A DNA stretch of 60,618 bases from Candidatus Gordonibacter avicola (GTDB lineage: Bacteria > Actinomycetota > Coriobacteriia > Coriobacteriales > Eggerthellaceae), in contig DXGM01000034.1 in assembly GCA_019113915.1 (NCBI GenBank), positions 1-60,618 of the forward strand, read 5' to 3'. The first letter of the stretch is position 1, and every line of letters starts with the position of its first letter. The position numbers were made by a program, and so were the translations under genes. This document shows positions 29,664-37,284 of this stretch, piece after piece. The notes under the pieces were generated by a model. It did no database searches. It was not told the origin of the DNA and worked only from the letters and a program-made list of their open reading frames with translations.

Positions 29664-31781
29664 ATGACGAAGAAACTTCTGATGGGGAACGAGGCGTTTG
29701 CGCATGCGGCGCTTGAGGCGGGTGTGCGTGTGGTGGCTGGGTATCCCGGCACGCCGTCGTCCGAGCTCATTGAAACGGTGGCGAAACTGCACGCGGCCGG
29801 TGCGGCGCGCGGTGTTCATGTGGAGTGGTCCACCAACGAGAAGGCGGCGCTTGAGTTGCTGGCCGGGGCGTCGTACTCCGGCGCGCGCTGCCTGTTCACG
29901 TGCAAGCAGGTGGGACTCAATGTTGCCAGCGATGCCCTCATGAGCCTGAACTACGTCGGCGTGAAGGGCGGCCTCGTGCTGTTCGTGGCCGACGACCCCG
30001 GCCCCATTTCGTCGCAAACCGAGCAGGACACGCGCCGCTTCGCTTCCTTCGCGAAACTGCCGGTGCTTGACCCTTCCACGCCTGACGAGGGCTTCGCCAT
30101 GATGCAGGCCGCGTTCGATCTGTCCGAGCGCTATCACACGCCCGTCATCGTGCGGCCGACCACGCGCATCAACCACGCGTCCACGTTCTTCGACGTCGCG
30201 GAGGCCACCGACGCGCGCCTCGTGCCCGCGGAAGGTTTTGAGCGCGACCCGAAGTGGGTCATTTTTCCGCGCCGCGCCTACCAAGCGCATGGCGAAATTA
30301 ACGAGCGCCTGCGCGAGATCGCCCACGACTTCGCGCACGAACCGGCGCTGGCCGCCTTCAATCCGGTGGTGGAAGGAGGCGCTGCGGGATGTCATCCTGA
30401 GCGGAGGCCGCAGGCCGAAGTCGAAGGATCCCGCGCGGCGTCAGTTGACACGGCACCACAAGCACATGTTTCACGTGAAACATTTAATGATACTTTGAGT
30501 CAACAACTTGGCGAAGGTGATGCGGCGGACGCGCCACACCTCGGCATTATGGCTGGTGGCGTGTCTGCCGCCTACGCGCGTGAGGCTCTTCGCATGCTGG
30601 AAGAACGCGCAGCGGCAGCGGGCGTCTCACTGCCCGCGTATCGCTTCATGCAGGTAGGAACGCCCTACCCCTTCCCAACGGATGCTGTCGCCGCCTTCGT
30701 CGAAGGACTTGACCAGGTGCTCGTGCTGGAAGAACTCGACCACTTCCTGGAAGACGAACTGCTCGCATTCGCCGGACGCACGCATGCCACGTTTGACGTG
30801 CGCGGCAAGTTGACTGGCGACGCTCGCGACCGCGGCGAAAACGACGTCGACGACATCGCCGCGCGCATTGCCGCATTCTTCGGCCTTGACGCTGCGCTTC
30901 TCGCGAATGTTTCACGTGAAACATTCGCCTATGACGCATCCGACGACCCGCTTCCCATCCGCCCGCCGGTGCTGTGCGCGGGCTGTCCGCACCGCGGCAG
31001 TTTCTACGCCGTTAAGCGCGCCCTCGGAAAAACGCCGGCCGTGCTTTGCGGCGACATCGGTTGCTACACGCTCGGCAACGCGCAGCCGCTTGATGCAGTA
31101 GACACGTGCCTGTGCATGGGAGCAGGCATAACGATGGCGCAGGGTTTCGCCGTGGCCGAGCCGCACAAAAAGGCGCTCGCGTTTGTGGGCGATTCCACGT
31201 TTTTTGCGAGCGGCCTCACCGGCATTGTGAACGCGGTGTACAACGGCCACGACATCACGGTGTGCGTGCTCGACAACGCCACCACCGCCATGACCGGCTC
31301 GCAGCCGCACCCCGGCACCGGCGTCACGCTCATGGGGCCGCGCCGCACACCGGTGTCCATCGAGCGCGTGCTGGAAGCCCTTGGTGTTGAATGCATCGTG
31401 CACGCCAACCCGCTTGACCTGGAGGGTTCCATCGCCGCCGCGCGCGAAGCTATCGAATTCGCCGGCCCGTCGGCCATCCTCTTCGAATCTCCGTGCGTTC
31501 AACTGGTGAAACCGGGAGCGCCCGCCGCTGTAGACGCAGACACCTGCACCGGCTGCAAAAAATGTATTACCGAAATTGGCTGCCCCGCCATCGGTTTCAA
31601 CGCCGACGCGCGCGGCCCGCGCAGCAAGGAGCGTGGCCAAGCCTTCGTCGACCCCAGCCTCTGCAACGGCTGCGGCCTGTGCACGCAGGTGTGCCCCTTC
31701 GACGCGCTACGAGTTCCGTCGGCTTCCAACGAACATGTTTCACGTGAAACCTCGACGGCGAAAGGGGGTTCCCATGCGTAA
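29664..31781 (+). CDS. iorA: indolepyruvate:ferredoxin oxidoreductase, alpha subunit
   Basis: A 705-residue cytosolic TPP enzyme that, with IorB, oxidatively decarboxylates aryl-pyruvates to aryl-acetyl-CoA and reduces ferredoxin. GNEAFAHAALEAGVRVVAGYPGTPSSE opens the pyrimidine-binding domain. The TPP domain has CAGCPHRGSFY and CGDIGCYTLG, and two 4Fe-4S motifs close the protein (CTGCKKC...C near 628 and CNGCGLCTQVC near 668). ATG 29664 has GGAGG 10 nt upstream; starts at 29610 would translate parS. Odd: residues about 240-290 contain a translated REP plus parS, and further parS copies lie near residues 415 and 691, all read as VSRET. It is longer than most IorA for that reason. It overlaps iorB by 8 nt. 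Confidence 0.93.
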   Translation: MTKKLLMGNEAFAHAALEAGVRVVAGYPGTPSSELIETVAKLHAAGAARGVHVEWSTNEKAALELLAGASYSGARCLFTCKQVGLNVASDALMSLNYVGVKGGLVLFVADDPGPISSQTEQDTRRFASFAKLPVLDPSTPDEGFAMMQAAFDLSERYHTPVIVRPTTRINHASTFFDVAEATDARLVPAEGFERDPKWVIFPRRAYQAHGEINERLREIAHDFAHEPALAAFNPVVEGGAAGCHPERRPQAEVEGSRAASVDTAPQAHVSRETFNDTLSQQLGEGDAADAPHLGIMAGGVSAAYAREALRMLEERAAAAGVSLPAYRFMQVGTPYPFPTDAVAAFVEGLDQVLVLEELDHFLEDELLAFAGRTHATFDVRGKLTGDARDRGENDVDDIAARIAAFFGLDAALLANVSRETFAYDASDDPLPIRPPVLCAGCPHRGSFYAVKRALGKTPAVLCGDIGCYTLGNAQPLDAVDTCLCMGAGITMAQGFAVAEPHKKALAFVGDSTFFASGLTGIVNAVYNGHDITVCVLDNATTAMTGSQPHPGTGVTLMGPRRTPVSIERVLEALGVECIVHANPLDLEGSIAAAREAIEFAGPSAILFESPCVQLVKPGAPAAVDADTCTGCKKCITEIGCPAIGFNADARGPRSKERGQAFVDPSLCNGCGLCTQVCPFDALRVPSASNEHVSRETSTAKGGSHA
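30390..30440. repeat. REP element translated within iorA
   Basis: TGTCATCCTGAGCG ... GTCGAAGGATCCCGCGCGGCG, the same repeat as the left arm of 6991-7115. It is in frame within iorA and encodes a CHPERRPQAEVEGSR-like segment absent from the family's conserved blocks. Confidence 0.85.
30467..30482. promoter_or_regulatory. parS: parS site 5 (inside iorA)
   Basis: Exact TGTTTCACGTGAAACA in the iorA coding sequence, read as VSRET. It lies 27 bp after the translated REP element. Confidence 0.9.
30908..30923. promoter_or_regulatory. parS: parS site 6 (inside iorA)
   Basis: Exact TGTTTCACGTGAAACA read as VSRET, at the boundary just before the C-terminal TPP-binding domain of IorA. Confidence 0.9.
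31736..31751. promoter_or_regulatory. parS: parS site 7 (iorA C-terminus, one mismatch)
   Basis: TGTTTCACGTGAAACC, differing at the last base. It is read as VSRET in the iorA tail, 10 codons before the stop. Confidence 0.8.
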
Positions 31782-32382
31782 TGTGTTGCTGGCGGGTGTG
31801 GGCGGTCAGGGAACCGTTCTTGCGGCGAAAGTGCTGGCCCAGGCCGCGCAGGAGAAAGGCTGGCAAGTGCGCACGGCCGAGACTATCGGCATGGCGCAGC
31901 GCGGCGGCAACGTGGTGTCGCACGTGCGCATGGGCGATGGTGGCGAAGAGGTGTTCGCGACGCTGCTCGCGCAGGGCACAGCCGACCTTATCATCGCGTT
32001 CGAGCCGGCCGAAGCCGCCCGCGTGCTACCGTTTCTCGCGCCCGACGGCGTGCTGATCACTGCCACCACAGCCGTTCAACCGGTAACCGCCGCGCTGTCC
32101 GAGCGTCCCTATCGCGCCGCCGACATCATCGCGCGCCTCGAAGCCCAGCTCGCAAACACGCCTGCTACCTTCGTCGCCGTCGACGATGCCGCGCTCACCG
32201 AACGCGTGGGCAGTCGCAAAGTGCTCAACACCGTGCTGCTGGCTAGCGCACTTGCCGCCGGCCACATTCCCCTCAACCTCGACGACCTGCGCCGCGCCAT
32301 CGCCACCTGCGTAAAACCCCGCTTCATCGACCTCAACCTCACCGCCATCAACGCAGTTGCGAGTGCGCCGCACATCGCCTAG
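31774..32382 (+). CDS. iorB: indolepyruvate:ferredoxin oxidoreductase, beta subunit
   Basis: A 202-residue partner of IorA with the gamma-type fold of 2-oxoacid:ferredoxin oxidoreductases. The signature MRNVLLAGVGGQGTVLAAKVLAQAA (residues 1-25) and AETIGMAQRGGNVVSHVRMG (about 37-56) are clear. Length is typical (about 190-210). ATG 31774 lies within the last codons of iorA, with AAAGGGGG upstream, so the two subunits are translationally coupled. The frame is open upstream to 31576 but only as a shadow of iorA. Confidence 0.95.
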   Translation: MRNVLLAGVGGQGTVLAAKVLAQAAQEKGWQVRTAETIGMAQRGGNVVSHVRMGDGGEEVFATLLAQGTADLIIAFEPAEAARVLPFLAPDGVLITATTAVQPVTAALSERPYRAADIIARLEAQLANTPATFVAVDDAALTERVGSRKVLNTVLLASALAAGHIPLNLDDLRRAIATCVKPRFIDLNLTAINAVASAPHIA

Positions 32383-32586
32383 AATAGCAGCATGAAACGC
32401 CTCAAGAACAGCCACTTCTTCACCCCAGCCGTGCCGTTTGGTTCGGCTGGGCGATGGCTTTAGCTTCAAGACTCGCGCTCGCGGGCTTGAAGCATATCCG
32501 TATTCTCACGCCGTCGCGCCGCGCTGCCACCAAACAGGCCGCCCCGGGCGCGCACCCACCAAGCCATCGAATGAAAGAAGTGTCTC
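32383..32586. other. intergenic region with two hairpins between iorB and paaK
   Basis: CCCAGCC/GGCTGGG (about 32424-32451) and CTTCAAG/CTTGAAG (about 32464-32491) can form hairpins. Neither is followed by a U-run, so attenuator-like or processing roles are only possibilities. Confidence 0.35.
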
Positions 32587-33822
32587 ATGGATCTGACTAC
32601 CGAGCAGTTTGACCTCATCAAAGCGCAATTCGCCACGCTGAAGGAGCGTTCGCCTTTCTACGCGGCGAAATTCGAAGGCATCGACCTCACCGACGTCCAA
32701 ACGCAGGAAGACTTCGAAAAACTGCCGTTCTCCGAGAAGGACGACCTGCGCAACGCCTACCCGCTGGGCCTGCAAGCCGTGCCCGACGAGGAAATCGTGC
32801 GCATCCACTCGTCCAGCGGCACCACAGGCACGCCGGTCATCATCCCTTACACGCAGCAAGACGTGACCGACTGGGCCATCCAGTTCGCGCGCTGCTACGA
32901 AACGGCGGGCATCACGAACACCGACCGCATCCAGATAACGCCTGGTTACGGCCTGTGGACCGCCGGCATTGGCTTCCAGCTGGGCGCAGAGCGGCTGGGT
33001 GCCATGGCTATCCCCATGGGCCCCGGCAACACCGAAAAGCAGCTGAAGATGATGCAGGATTTGAAGTCCACCGTGCTCTGTGCCACCAGTTCCTACGCGC
33101 TCTTGCTGGCGGAAGAAATTGCCGAGCGCGGCATTCGCGACCAGATTCACCTGCGCAAAGGCGTTATTGGCTCCGAGCGCTGGGGCGACAAGATGCGCCA
33201 GCGCATCGCCGGCGAGCTGGGCGTGGAAATTTTCGACATCTACGGCCTCACCGAGGTGTACGGCCCCGGCATCGGCATTTCGTGCAGCGAGCATCACGGC
33301 ATGCACGTATGGGCCGATTACGTGTACGTGGAAGTGGTCGACCCCGCCACCGGCGCCCCGCTGCCCGACGGCGAAGTGGGCGAACTCGTGCTCACCACGC
33401 TGCGCAAACAGGGCGCGCCGCTCATCCGCTACCGCACACACGACCTCACGCGCATCATCCCCGGCGACTGCGCCTGCGGCCTGCGCCACCCGCGCATCGA
33501 CACACTCACCGGCCGCACCGACGACATGTTCAAGGTGAAGGGCTGCAACATTTTCCCTGCTCAAGTGGAGGAAGTTATCGCGGCAACCGGCGGCACGTCA
33601 AGCGAGTACCAGGTGATGATCGAAAACATCAGCGGCAAAGACGTGCTCACGGTGCTGTTCGAAACCCCGCTCGACGGCGAGGCGAAGGAGCGCGCGCAGG
33701 AGGAACTGGCTCTCATCTTCAAAGCAAAGTGCGGCTGCACCCCCGACGCCATCGGCGTCCCCATGGGCGAACTCCCCCGCTCCGAGAAGAAAACCAAGCG
33801 CATCTTCGACAGCCGGTATTAG
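32587..33822 (+). CDS. paaK: phenylacetate-CoA ligase family protein
   Basis: A 411-residue adenylate-forming ligase. The AMP-binding P-loop is SSSGTTGTPVIIPYT (about residues 76-90), followed by IYGLTEVYGPG (about 219-229), YRTHDLTRI and the hinge GRTDDMFKVKGCNIFPAQVEE (about 308-328). This class activates phenylacetate-type acids. Next to iorAB it likely works in the reverse sense, converting aryl-acetyl-CoA into the acid with ATP gain, as known for archaeal aromatic amino acid fermentation; that is inference. The Shine-Dalgarno is weak (AAAGAAG). A strong terminator follows. Confidence 0.92.
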   Translation: MDLTTEQFDLIKAQFATLKERSPFYAAKFEGIDLTDVQTQEDFEKLPFSEKDDLRNAYPLGLQAVPDEEIVRIHSSSGTTGTPVIIPYTQQDVTDWAIQFARCYETAGITNTDRIQITPGYGLWTAGIGFQLGAERLGAMAIPMGPGNTEKQLKMMQDLKSTVLCATSSYALLLAEEIAERGIRDQIHLRKGVIGSERWGDKMRQRIAGELGVEIFDIYGLTEVYGPGIGISCSEHHGMHVWADYVYVEVVDPATGAPLPDGEVGELVLTTLRKQGAPLIRYRTHDLTRIIPGDCACGLRHPRIDTLTGRTDDMFKVKGCNIFPAQVEEVIAATGGTSSEYQVMIENISGKDVLTVLFETPLDGEAKERAQEELALIFKAKCGCTPDAIGVPMGELPRSEKKTKRIFDSRY

Positions 33823-33825
33823 AAG

Positions 33826-33864
33826 AGAAAGCCCCGCCGTTTATTGAAACCGGCGGGGCTTTCT
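33826..33864. terminator. Rho-independent terminator after paaK
   Basis: A perfect 14-bp stem, AGAAAGCCCCGCCG and its complement, around TTTATTGAAAC. On the plus strand the U content lies within the stem end (CTTTCTAGTT). Confidence 0.85.
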
Positions 33865-33871
33865 AGTTAGA

Positions 33872-33958
33872 TTTATTCCACATGGATAAGCCCTTGTCAT
33901 AGTGGTAGGGAGGGCAACTGTCTTGTGGCGTATTCAATAGCGCGAAGCGCGTCACTCT
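33872..33958. repeat. family A repeat, solo unit
   Basis: Contains AGTTAGATTTAT, GTGGTAGGGAGGGCAAC, GTGGCGTATTC and TAGCGCGAAGCGCGTCAC in the same order and spacing as 28680-28771. It also matches the left end of the 1076-1326 element read in reverse. Confidence 0.7.
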
Positions 33959-34294
33959 TTTCAAAAAACGATTCGTTGCACTCATTTTTTCGCGTGATTG
34001 GTGCTCCACTGTGGTAAAGTAGGCGCATGCATTTTGCGAAGGGACATACTGTTGTTGACGAGCGCTGGCGGCTTGAGTTGGCTGTTGCCGCTGCGTGTCG
34101 GGCCTTCGCGCCACGTGCTTTTGAACGCCTCACGCCTGCGCCTTCCGAGCGCATGGCCGCGCAGAGCGACTCATCATTCCGCGCCCTTTCTTATTATTCC
34201 TACCGATACCTCTAGCACATGGGTTTGCCCGTGGTGCTGCCTCGCTGTATGCAGGCGCTCACAAGGGCAAGGTCATGTGCGCCATTTCTGCTCT

Positions 34295-34310
34295 TTGTCA
34301 TCCTGAGCGA
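34295..34310. repeat. partial REP element
   Basis: TTGTCATCCTGAGCGA, identical to the end of the palindromic REP at 6991-7115, without the rest of the element. Confidence 0.7.
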
Positions 34311-34338
34311 AGGGTGTGTCGCACGTCGTTGCGACAAG

Positions 34339-34354
34339 TGTTTCACGTGAAACA
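34339..34354. promoter_or_regulatory. parS: parS site 8
   Basis: Exact TGTTTCACGTGAAACA, 40 bp before the SSS symporter start codon and 29 bp after the partial REP. Confidence 0.9.
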
Positions 34355-34394
34355 CAGGGGTTGAACAGGACATAATCAACAAGGAGAACTTCCT

Positions 34395-36029
34395 ATGATC
34401 GAAAAACTCTGTATGGTGCTCATCTTCGTTGGCGTGGCGGTGGGTGTCGGCATTTACTGTCGACGACACACCGGCACGGTTGACGGCTTCATTCTGGGCG
34501 GGCGCAACGTGGGCCCGTGGCTTTCGGCGTTTGCGTTCGGGACCAGCTACTTCTCCGCCGTTATCTTCGTGGGCTACGCGGGACAGTTCGGGTGGAAGTA
34601 CGGCGTGGCCGCCACGTGGATTGGCATCGGCAACGCCATCCTCGGCAGCTTGCTGGCCTGGTGGGTACTCGGCCCGCGCACGCGTGAGATGACGCACCGC
34701 CTCGGCGCGTCCACAATGCCCGAGTTCTTCGGCGCGCGTTTCCAGTCGAAGGGTTTGCGCATCGCGGCCGCGGCCATCATTTTCGTGTTCCTCATCCCGT
34801 ACACGGCGAGCGTTTACAACGGCCTGTCGCGTCTGTTCGGCATGGCGTTTGGGCTGCCGTACGAGTGGTGCGTCATCGGTATGGCCGTGATCACCTGCAT
34901 TTATGTGGTACTGGGCGGCTACATGGCCACGGTCATGAACGACTTCATCCAAGGCATCGTTATGCTGCTGGGCATTGTGGCCGTCATCGTGGCGGTGCTC
35001 GTGAACAACGGCGGCTTCACCGAGGCCATCACCACGCTCTCGCTCATTCCAGCGGAAGACTCCGAGATGGCTGGCCCGTTCGTCAGCTTCTTTGGGCCGA
35101 ATCTGCCCGACCTCATTGGCGTCATCATCCTCACGAGTTTGGGCACGTGGGGCCTACCGCAGATGGTGCAGAAGTTCTACGCCATCAAGAGCGGCCCGGC
35201 CATCAAGCAGGGCGCCATCATCTCCACGGTGTTTGCCATGATTGTGGCGGGCGGCAGCTACTTCCTCGGCGGCTTCGGGCGGCTCTACGGCGGTCAGGTG
35301 GAAATGACCGCGGCCGGCACGCCGGTGTACGACTCCATCATTCCCACCATGCTGTCCACGCTGCCTGACCTGCTCATTGGCATTGTGATTGTGCTCGTGC
35401 TGAGCGCGTCCATGTCCACGCTGTCCTCGCTCGTGCTCACGTCGTCGTCCACGCTCACGCTCGACCTCATCAAAGACAACCTCGTGAAGAACATGAGCGA
35501 GAAGCGCCAGCTCTCGTACATGCGCGTGCTGCTGGTGGTGTTCATCATCATTTCGGCCGTGCTCGCGCTCATCCAGTACAACTCGTCTATCACGTTCATT
35601 GCCCAGCTCATGAGTATCTCGTGGGGCGCGCTGGCCGGCTCGTTCCTCGGGCCCTTCTTCTGGGGGCTCTTCTCCAAGCGCATTTCGCGGCCAGCCGTGT
35701 GGGCCAGCTTCATCGTGGGCGTGGGCCTGACCTCGGGCAACATGATTGCCGGGTTCGTGGGTACGCCGTTTATTGCCAGCCCCATCAATTGCGGCGCCAT
35801 CGCCATGGTGCTTTCGCTGGTTATTGTGCCGCTGGTGAGCCTGTTCACCAAGCATGTGGAATTCGAAGTTGACCCACCCCACGTAGAAGGCGCCATCGAC
35901 CGCGAGTACGAGCAAGAGCTGGAAGGCGAAGGGGAAGGCGCGGCCCCAAGCACAAGCGCGGGCGCACCTCAACCCGACGCCACCCCCACCCCCGACCCCG
36001 AAGACGAGCCCACCACCGCACCCGCGTAA
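34395..36029 (+). CDS. sodium:solute symporter (SSS) family protein
   Basis: A 544-residue membrane protein of the SSS (PutP-like) family importing an organic solute with Na+. About 13 transmembrane helices can be seen. DGFILGGRNVGPWLSAFAFGTSYFSAVIFVGYAGQFGWKYG is the TM1-TM2 region with the family's conserved Gly and Ser residues, and LGTWGLPQMVQKFYAIK is a typical loop. The last 60 residues are an acidic, Pro/Thr-rich cytoplasmic tail. AAGGAG lies 9 nt before ATG 34395. The substrate (proline, pantothenate, acetate or other) cannot be told from sequence. Confidence 0.92.
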   Translation: MIEKLCMVLIFVGVAVGVGIYCRRHTGTVDGFILGGRNVGPWLSAFAFGTSYFSAVIFVGYAGQFGWKYGVAATWIGIGNAILGSLLAWWVLGPRTREMTHRLGASTMPEFFGARFQSKGLRIAAAAIIFVFLIPYTASVYNGLSRLFGMAFGLPYEWCVIGMAVITCIYVVLGGYMATVMNDFIQGIVMLLGIVAVIVAVLVNNGGFTEAITTLSLIPAEDSEMAGPFVSFFGPNLPDLIGVIILTSLGTWGLPQMVQKFYAIKSGPAIKQGAIISTVFAMIVAGGSYFLGGFGRLYGGQVEMTAAGTPVYDSIIPTMLSTLPDLLIGIVIVLVLSASMSTLSSLVLTSSSTLTLDLIKDNLVKNMSEKRQLSYMRVLLVVFIIISAVLALIQYNSSITFIAQLMSISWGALAGSFLGPFFWGLFSKRISRPAVWASFIVGVGLTSGNMIAGFVGTPFIASPINCGAIAMVLSLVIVPLVSLFTKHVEFEVDPPHVEGAIDREYEQELEGEGEGAAPSTSAGAPQPDATPTPDPEDEPTTAPA

Positions 36030-36071
36030 GCCGCGTAAGGCAGGTGTAAGTTTTCGACGCGGGCGTTACGG

Positions 36072-36077
36072 TATACT
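36072..36077 (+). promoter_or_regulatory. -10 box of a probable leaderless ydcF-type promoter
   Basis: TATACT ends 6 nt before ATG 36084 and no Shine-Dalgarno is present, so the mRNA would start at or beside the start codon. The -35 is poor. Confidence 0.5.
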
Positions 36078-36083
36078 GGCCTC

Positions 36084-37085
36084 ATGATCTTGGAGCTTAT
36101 ACTCATATACTTTCCGGCGCTCGTGTTCGGGTGGCTGTTCTGGCGCAATTACCGCAAGGAGCCGCGCCAGTTCCGCAACGCTCTGTACTTCCTCGCGCTG
36201 TGTCTGTTTGCGTTCTGGGGACTGTCTGTGCAGTTCAACTTGCCGTGGCTCGTGCTACTGGGCTTCGCGGCCATCCCGTTTGGCCTGGTAGCACTCGTGG
36301 TGTTCCTCATCGCGAACACGGTTGTGGTGGTGCGCCGCGAAGGGCTCTCGCTCGCGCACCTGTTGCCAGGGCTTGTCGCCACCGCCATCATAGCAGCCTG
36401 TATCGGGTTGCCGCTGCTGATGGTGGCGGCACCCATCATGCCCGTTATGGCGCTAACCTCACTTGTGTTTGTGGAAGGCTCCTACATCGCATTCACGTTT
36501 ACGGCGCTGCTGCTATATTCGTGGCTGTATCGCCGCCTGCCAAAACGCTGCGATTACGACTACATCGTGGTGCACGGCGCAGGCCTTTCGGGCACGAAAC
36601 CCACGCCGCTTCTGGCCGGCCGACTGGACAAAGGCGTGGAGCTCTGGGAGGCCGGCGGCAAGCGCGCGCTCATCATCGCGTCGGGCGGCCAAGGCCCCGA
36701 CGAGCAACTTCCCGAATCCACCGCCATGAAGAACTACCTGGTGGAAGAGCGTGGCATACCCGCTGATGCCATCATCGAGGAAAACCGCTCCGCCACCACT
36801 ATGGAGAACCTGCGCAACAGCAAGGCCATCATGGACGCGCGCTCGGGCGCGGGCGCGTACCGCGCGGCCGTGGTCACCAGCGACTATCACGTGTTTCGCA
36901 CGGCCGAGTACGCGCACCAGATTGGCCTTGTGGCCGACGGCGTGGGCAGCACCACGGCCCGCTACTTCTGGCCCACCGCATTCATCCGCGAATTCGTGGC
37001 CGTCACGAAGGCTCACCTGTGGCCCATTCTGCTCATTTTCGTGCTGTGGCTGCTTCCCGCGGGGTGCTCGCTGCTGGCCCGCTAG
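36084..37085 (+). CDS. YdcF/SanA-like (DUF218) membrane protein
   Basis: A 333-residue protein. The N-terminal part has about five transmembrane helices (residues 1-20, 32-90, 95-120, 125-155), followed by a DUF218 domain (about 160-300): YDYIVVHGAGLSGTKPTPLLAGRLDKGVEL, IIASGGQGPDE, MKNYLVEERGIPADAIIEENRSATTMENL and VVTSDYHVFRTAEYA. One more helix closes the protein. DUF218 proteins are implicated in envelope functions in other bacteria, but no reaction is established here. The start is ATG 36084, probably leaderless. Confidence 0.9.
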   Translation: MILELILIYFPALVFGWLFWRNYRKEPRQFRNALYFLALCLFAFWGLSVQFNLPWLVLLGFAAIPFGLVALVVFLIANTVVVVRREGLSLAHLLPGLVATAIIAACIGLPLLMVAAPIMPVMALTSLVFVEGSYIAFTFTALLLYSWLYRRLPKRCDYDYIVVHGAGLSGTKPTPLLAGRLDKGVELWEAGGKRALIIASGGQGPDEQLPESTAMKNYLVEERGIPADAIIEENRSATTMENLRNSKAIMDARSGAGAYRAAVVTSDYHVFRTAEYAHQIGLVADGVGSTTARYFWPTAFIREFVAVTKAHLWPILLIFVLWLLPAGCSLLAR

Positions 37086-37284
37086 CCCCTCTTTTCGCAG
37101 GTGCAGCCCAAAAACCTTTACTTTTTCTCCCCTCATTCTACGGATGATTGTATACTGAGGCGGCAAGTGCCGAGCGGCGGCTGTTCGGCCTGCGTCCTCA
37201 GCGCACGCATGGGGCGGCGCGGAAGGCGAAGGCGGAACCATGCGCGTGCCGGAGCGGCGGAAAAGCACGGCGAAGGGGACGCAT

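Larger units (their letters stand above)
33959..34394. other. intergenic region before the SSS symporter
   Basis: About 435 bp. It contains a short ORF at 34027-34215 that lacks a good ribosome binding site and is judged not a gene. A partial REP (TTGTCATCCTGAGCGA, 34295-34310) and a parS site at 34339 are also present. Confidence 0.4.

Noticed and set aside
34027..34215. 62-residue ORF upstream of the SSS symporter
   Set aside because: No Shine-Dalgarno, no recognisable domain, and it overlaps a repeat-rich intergenic region.
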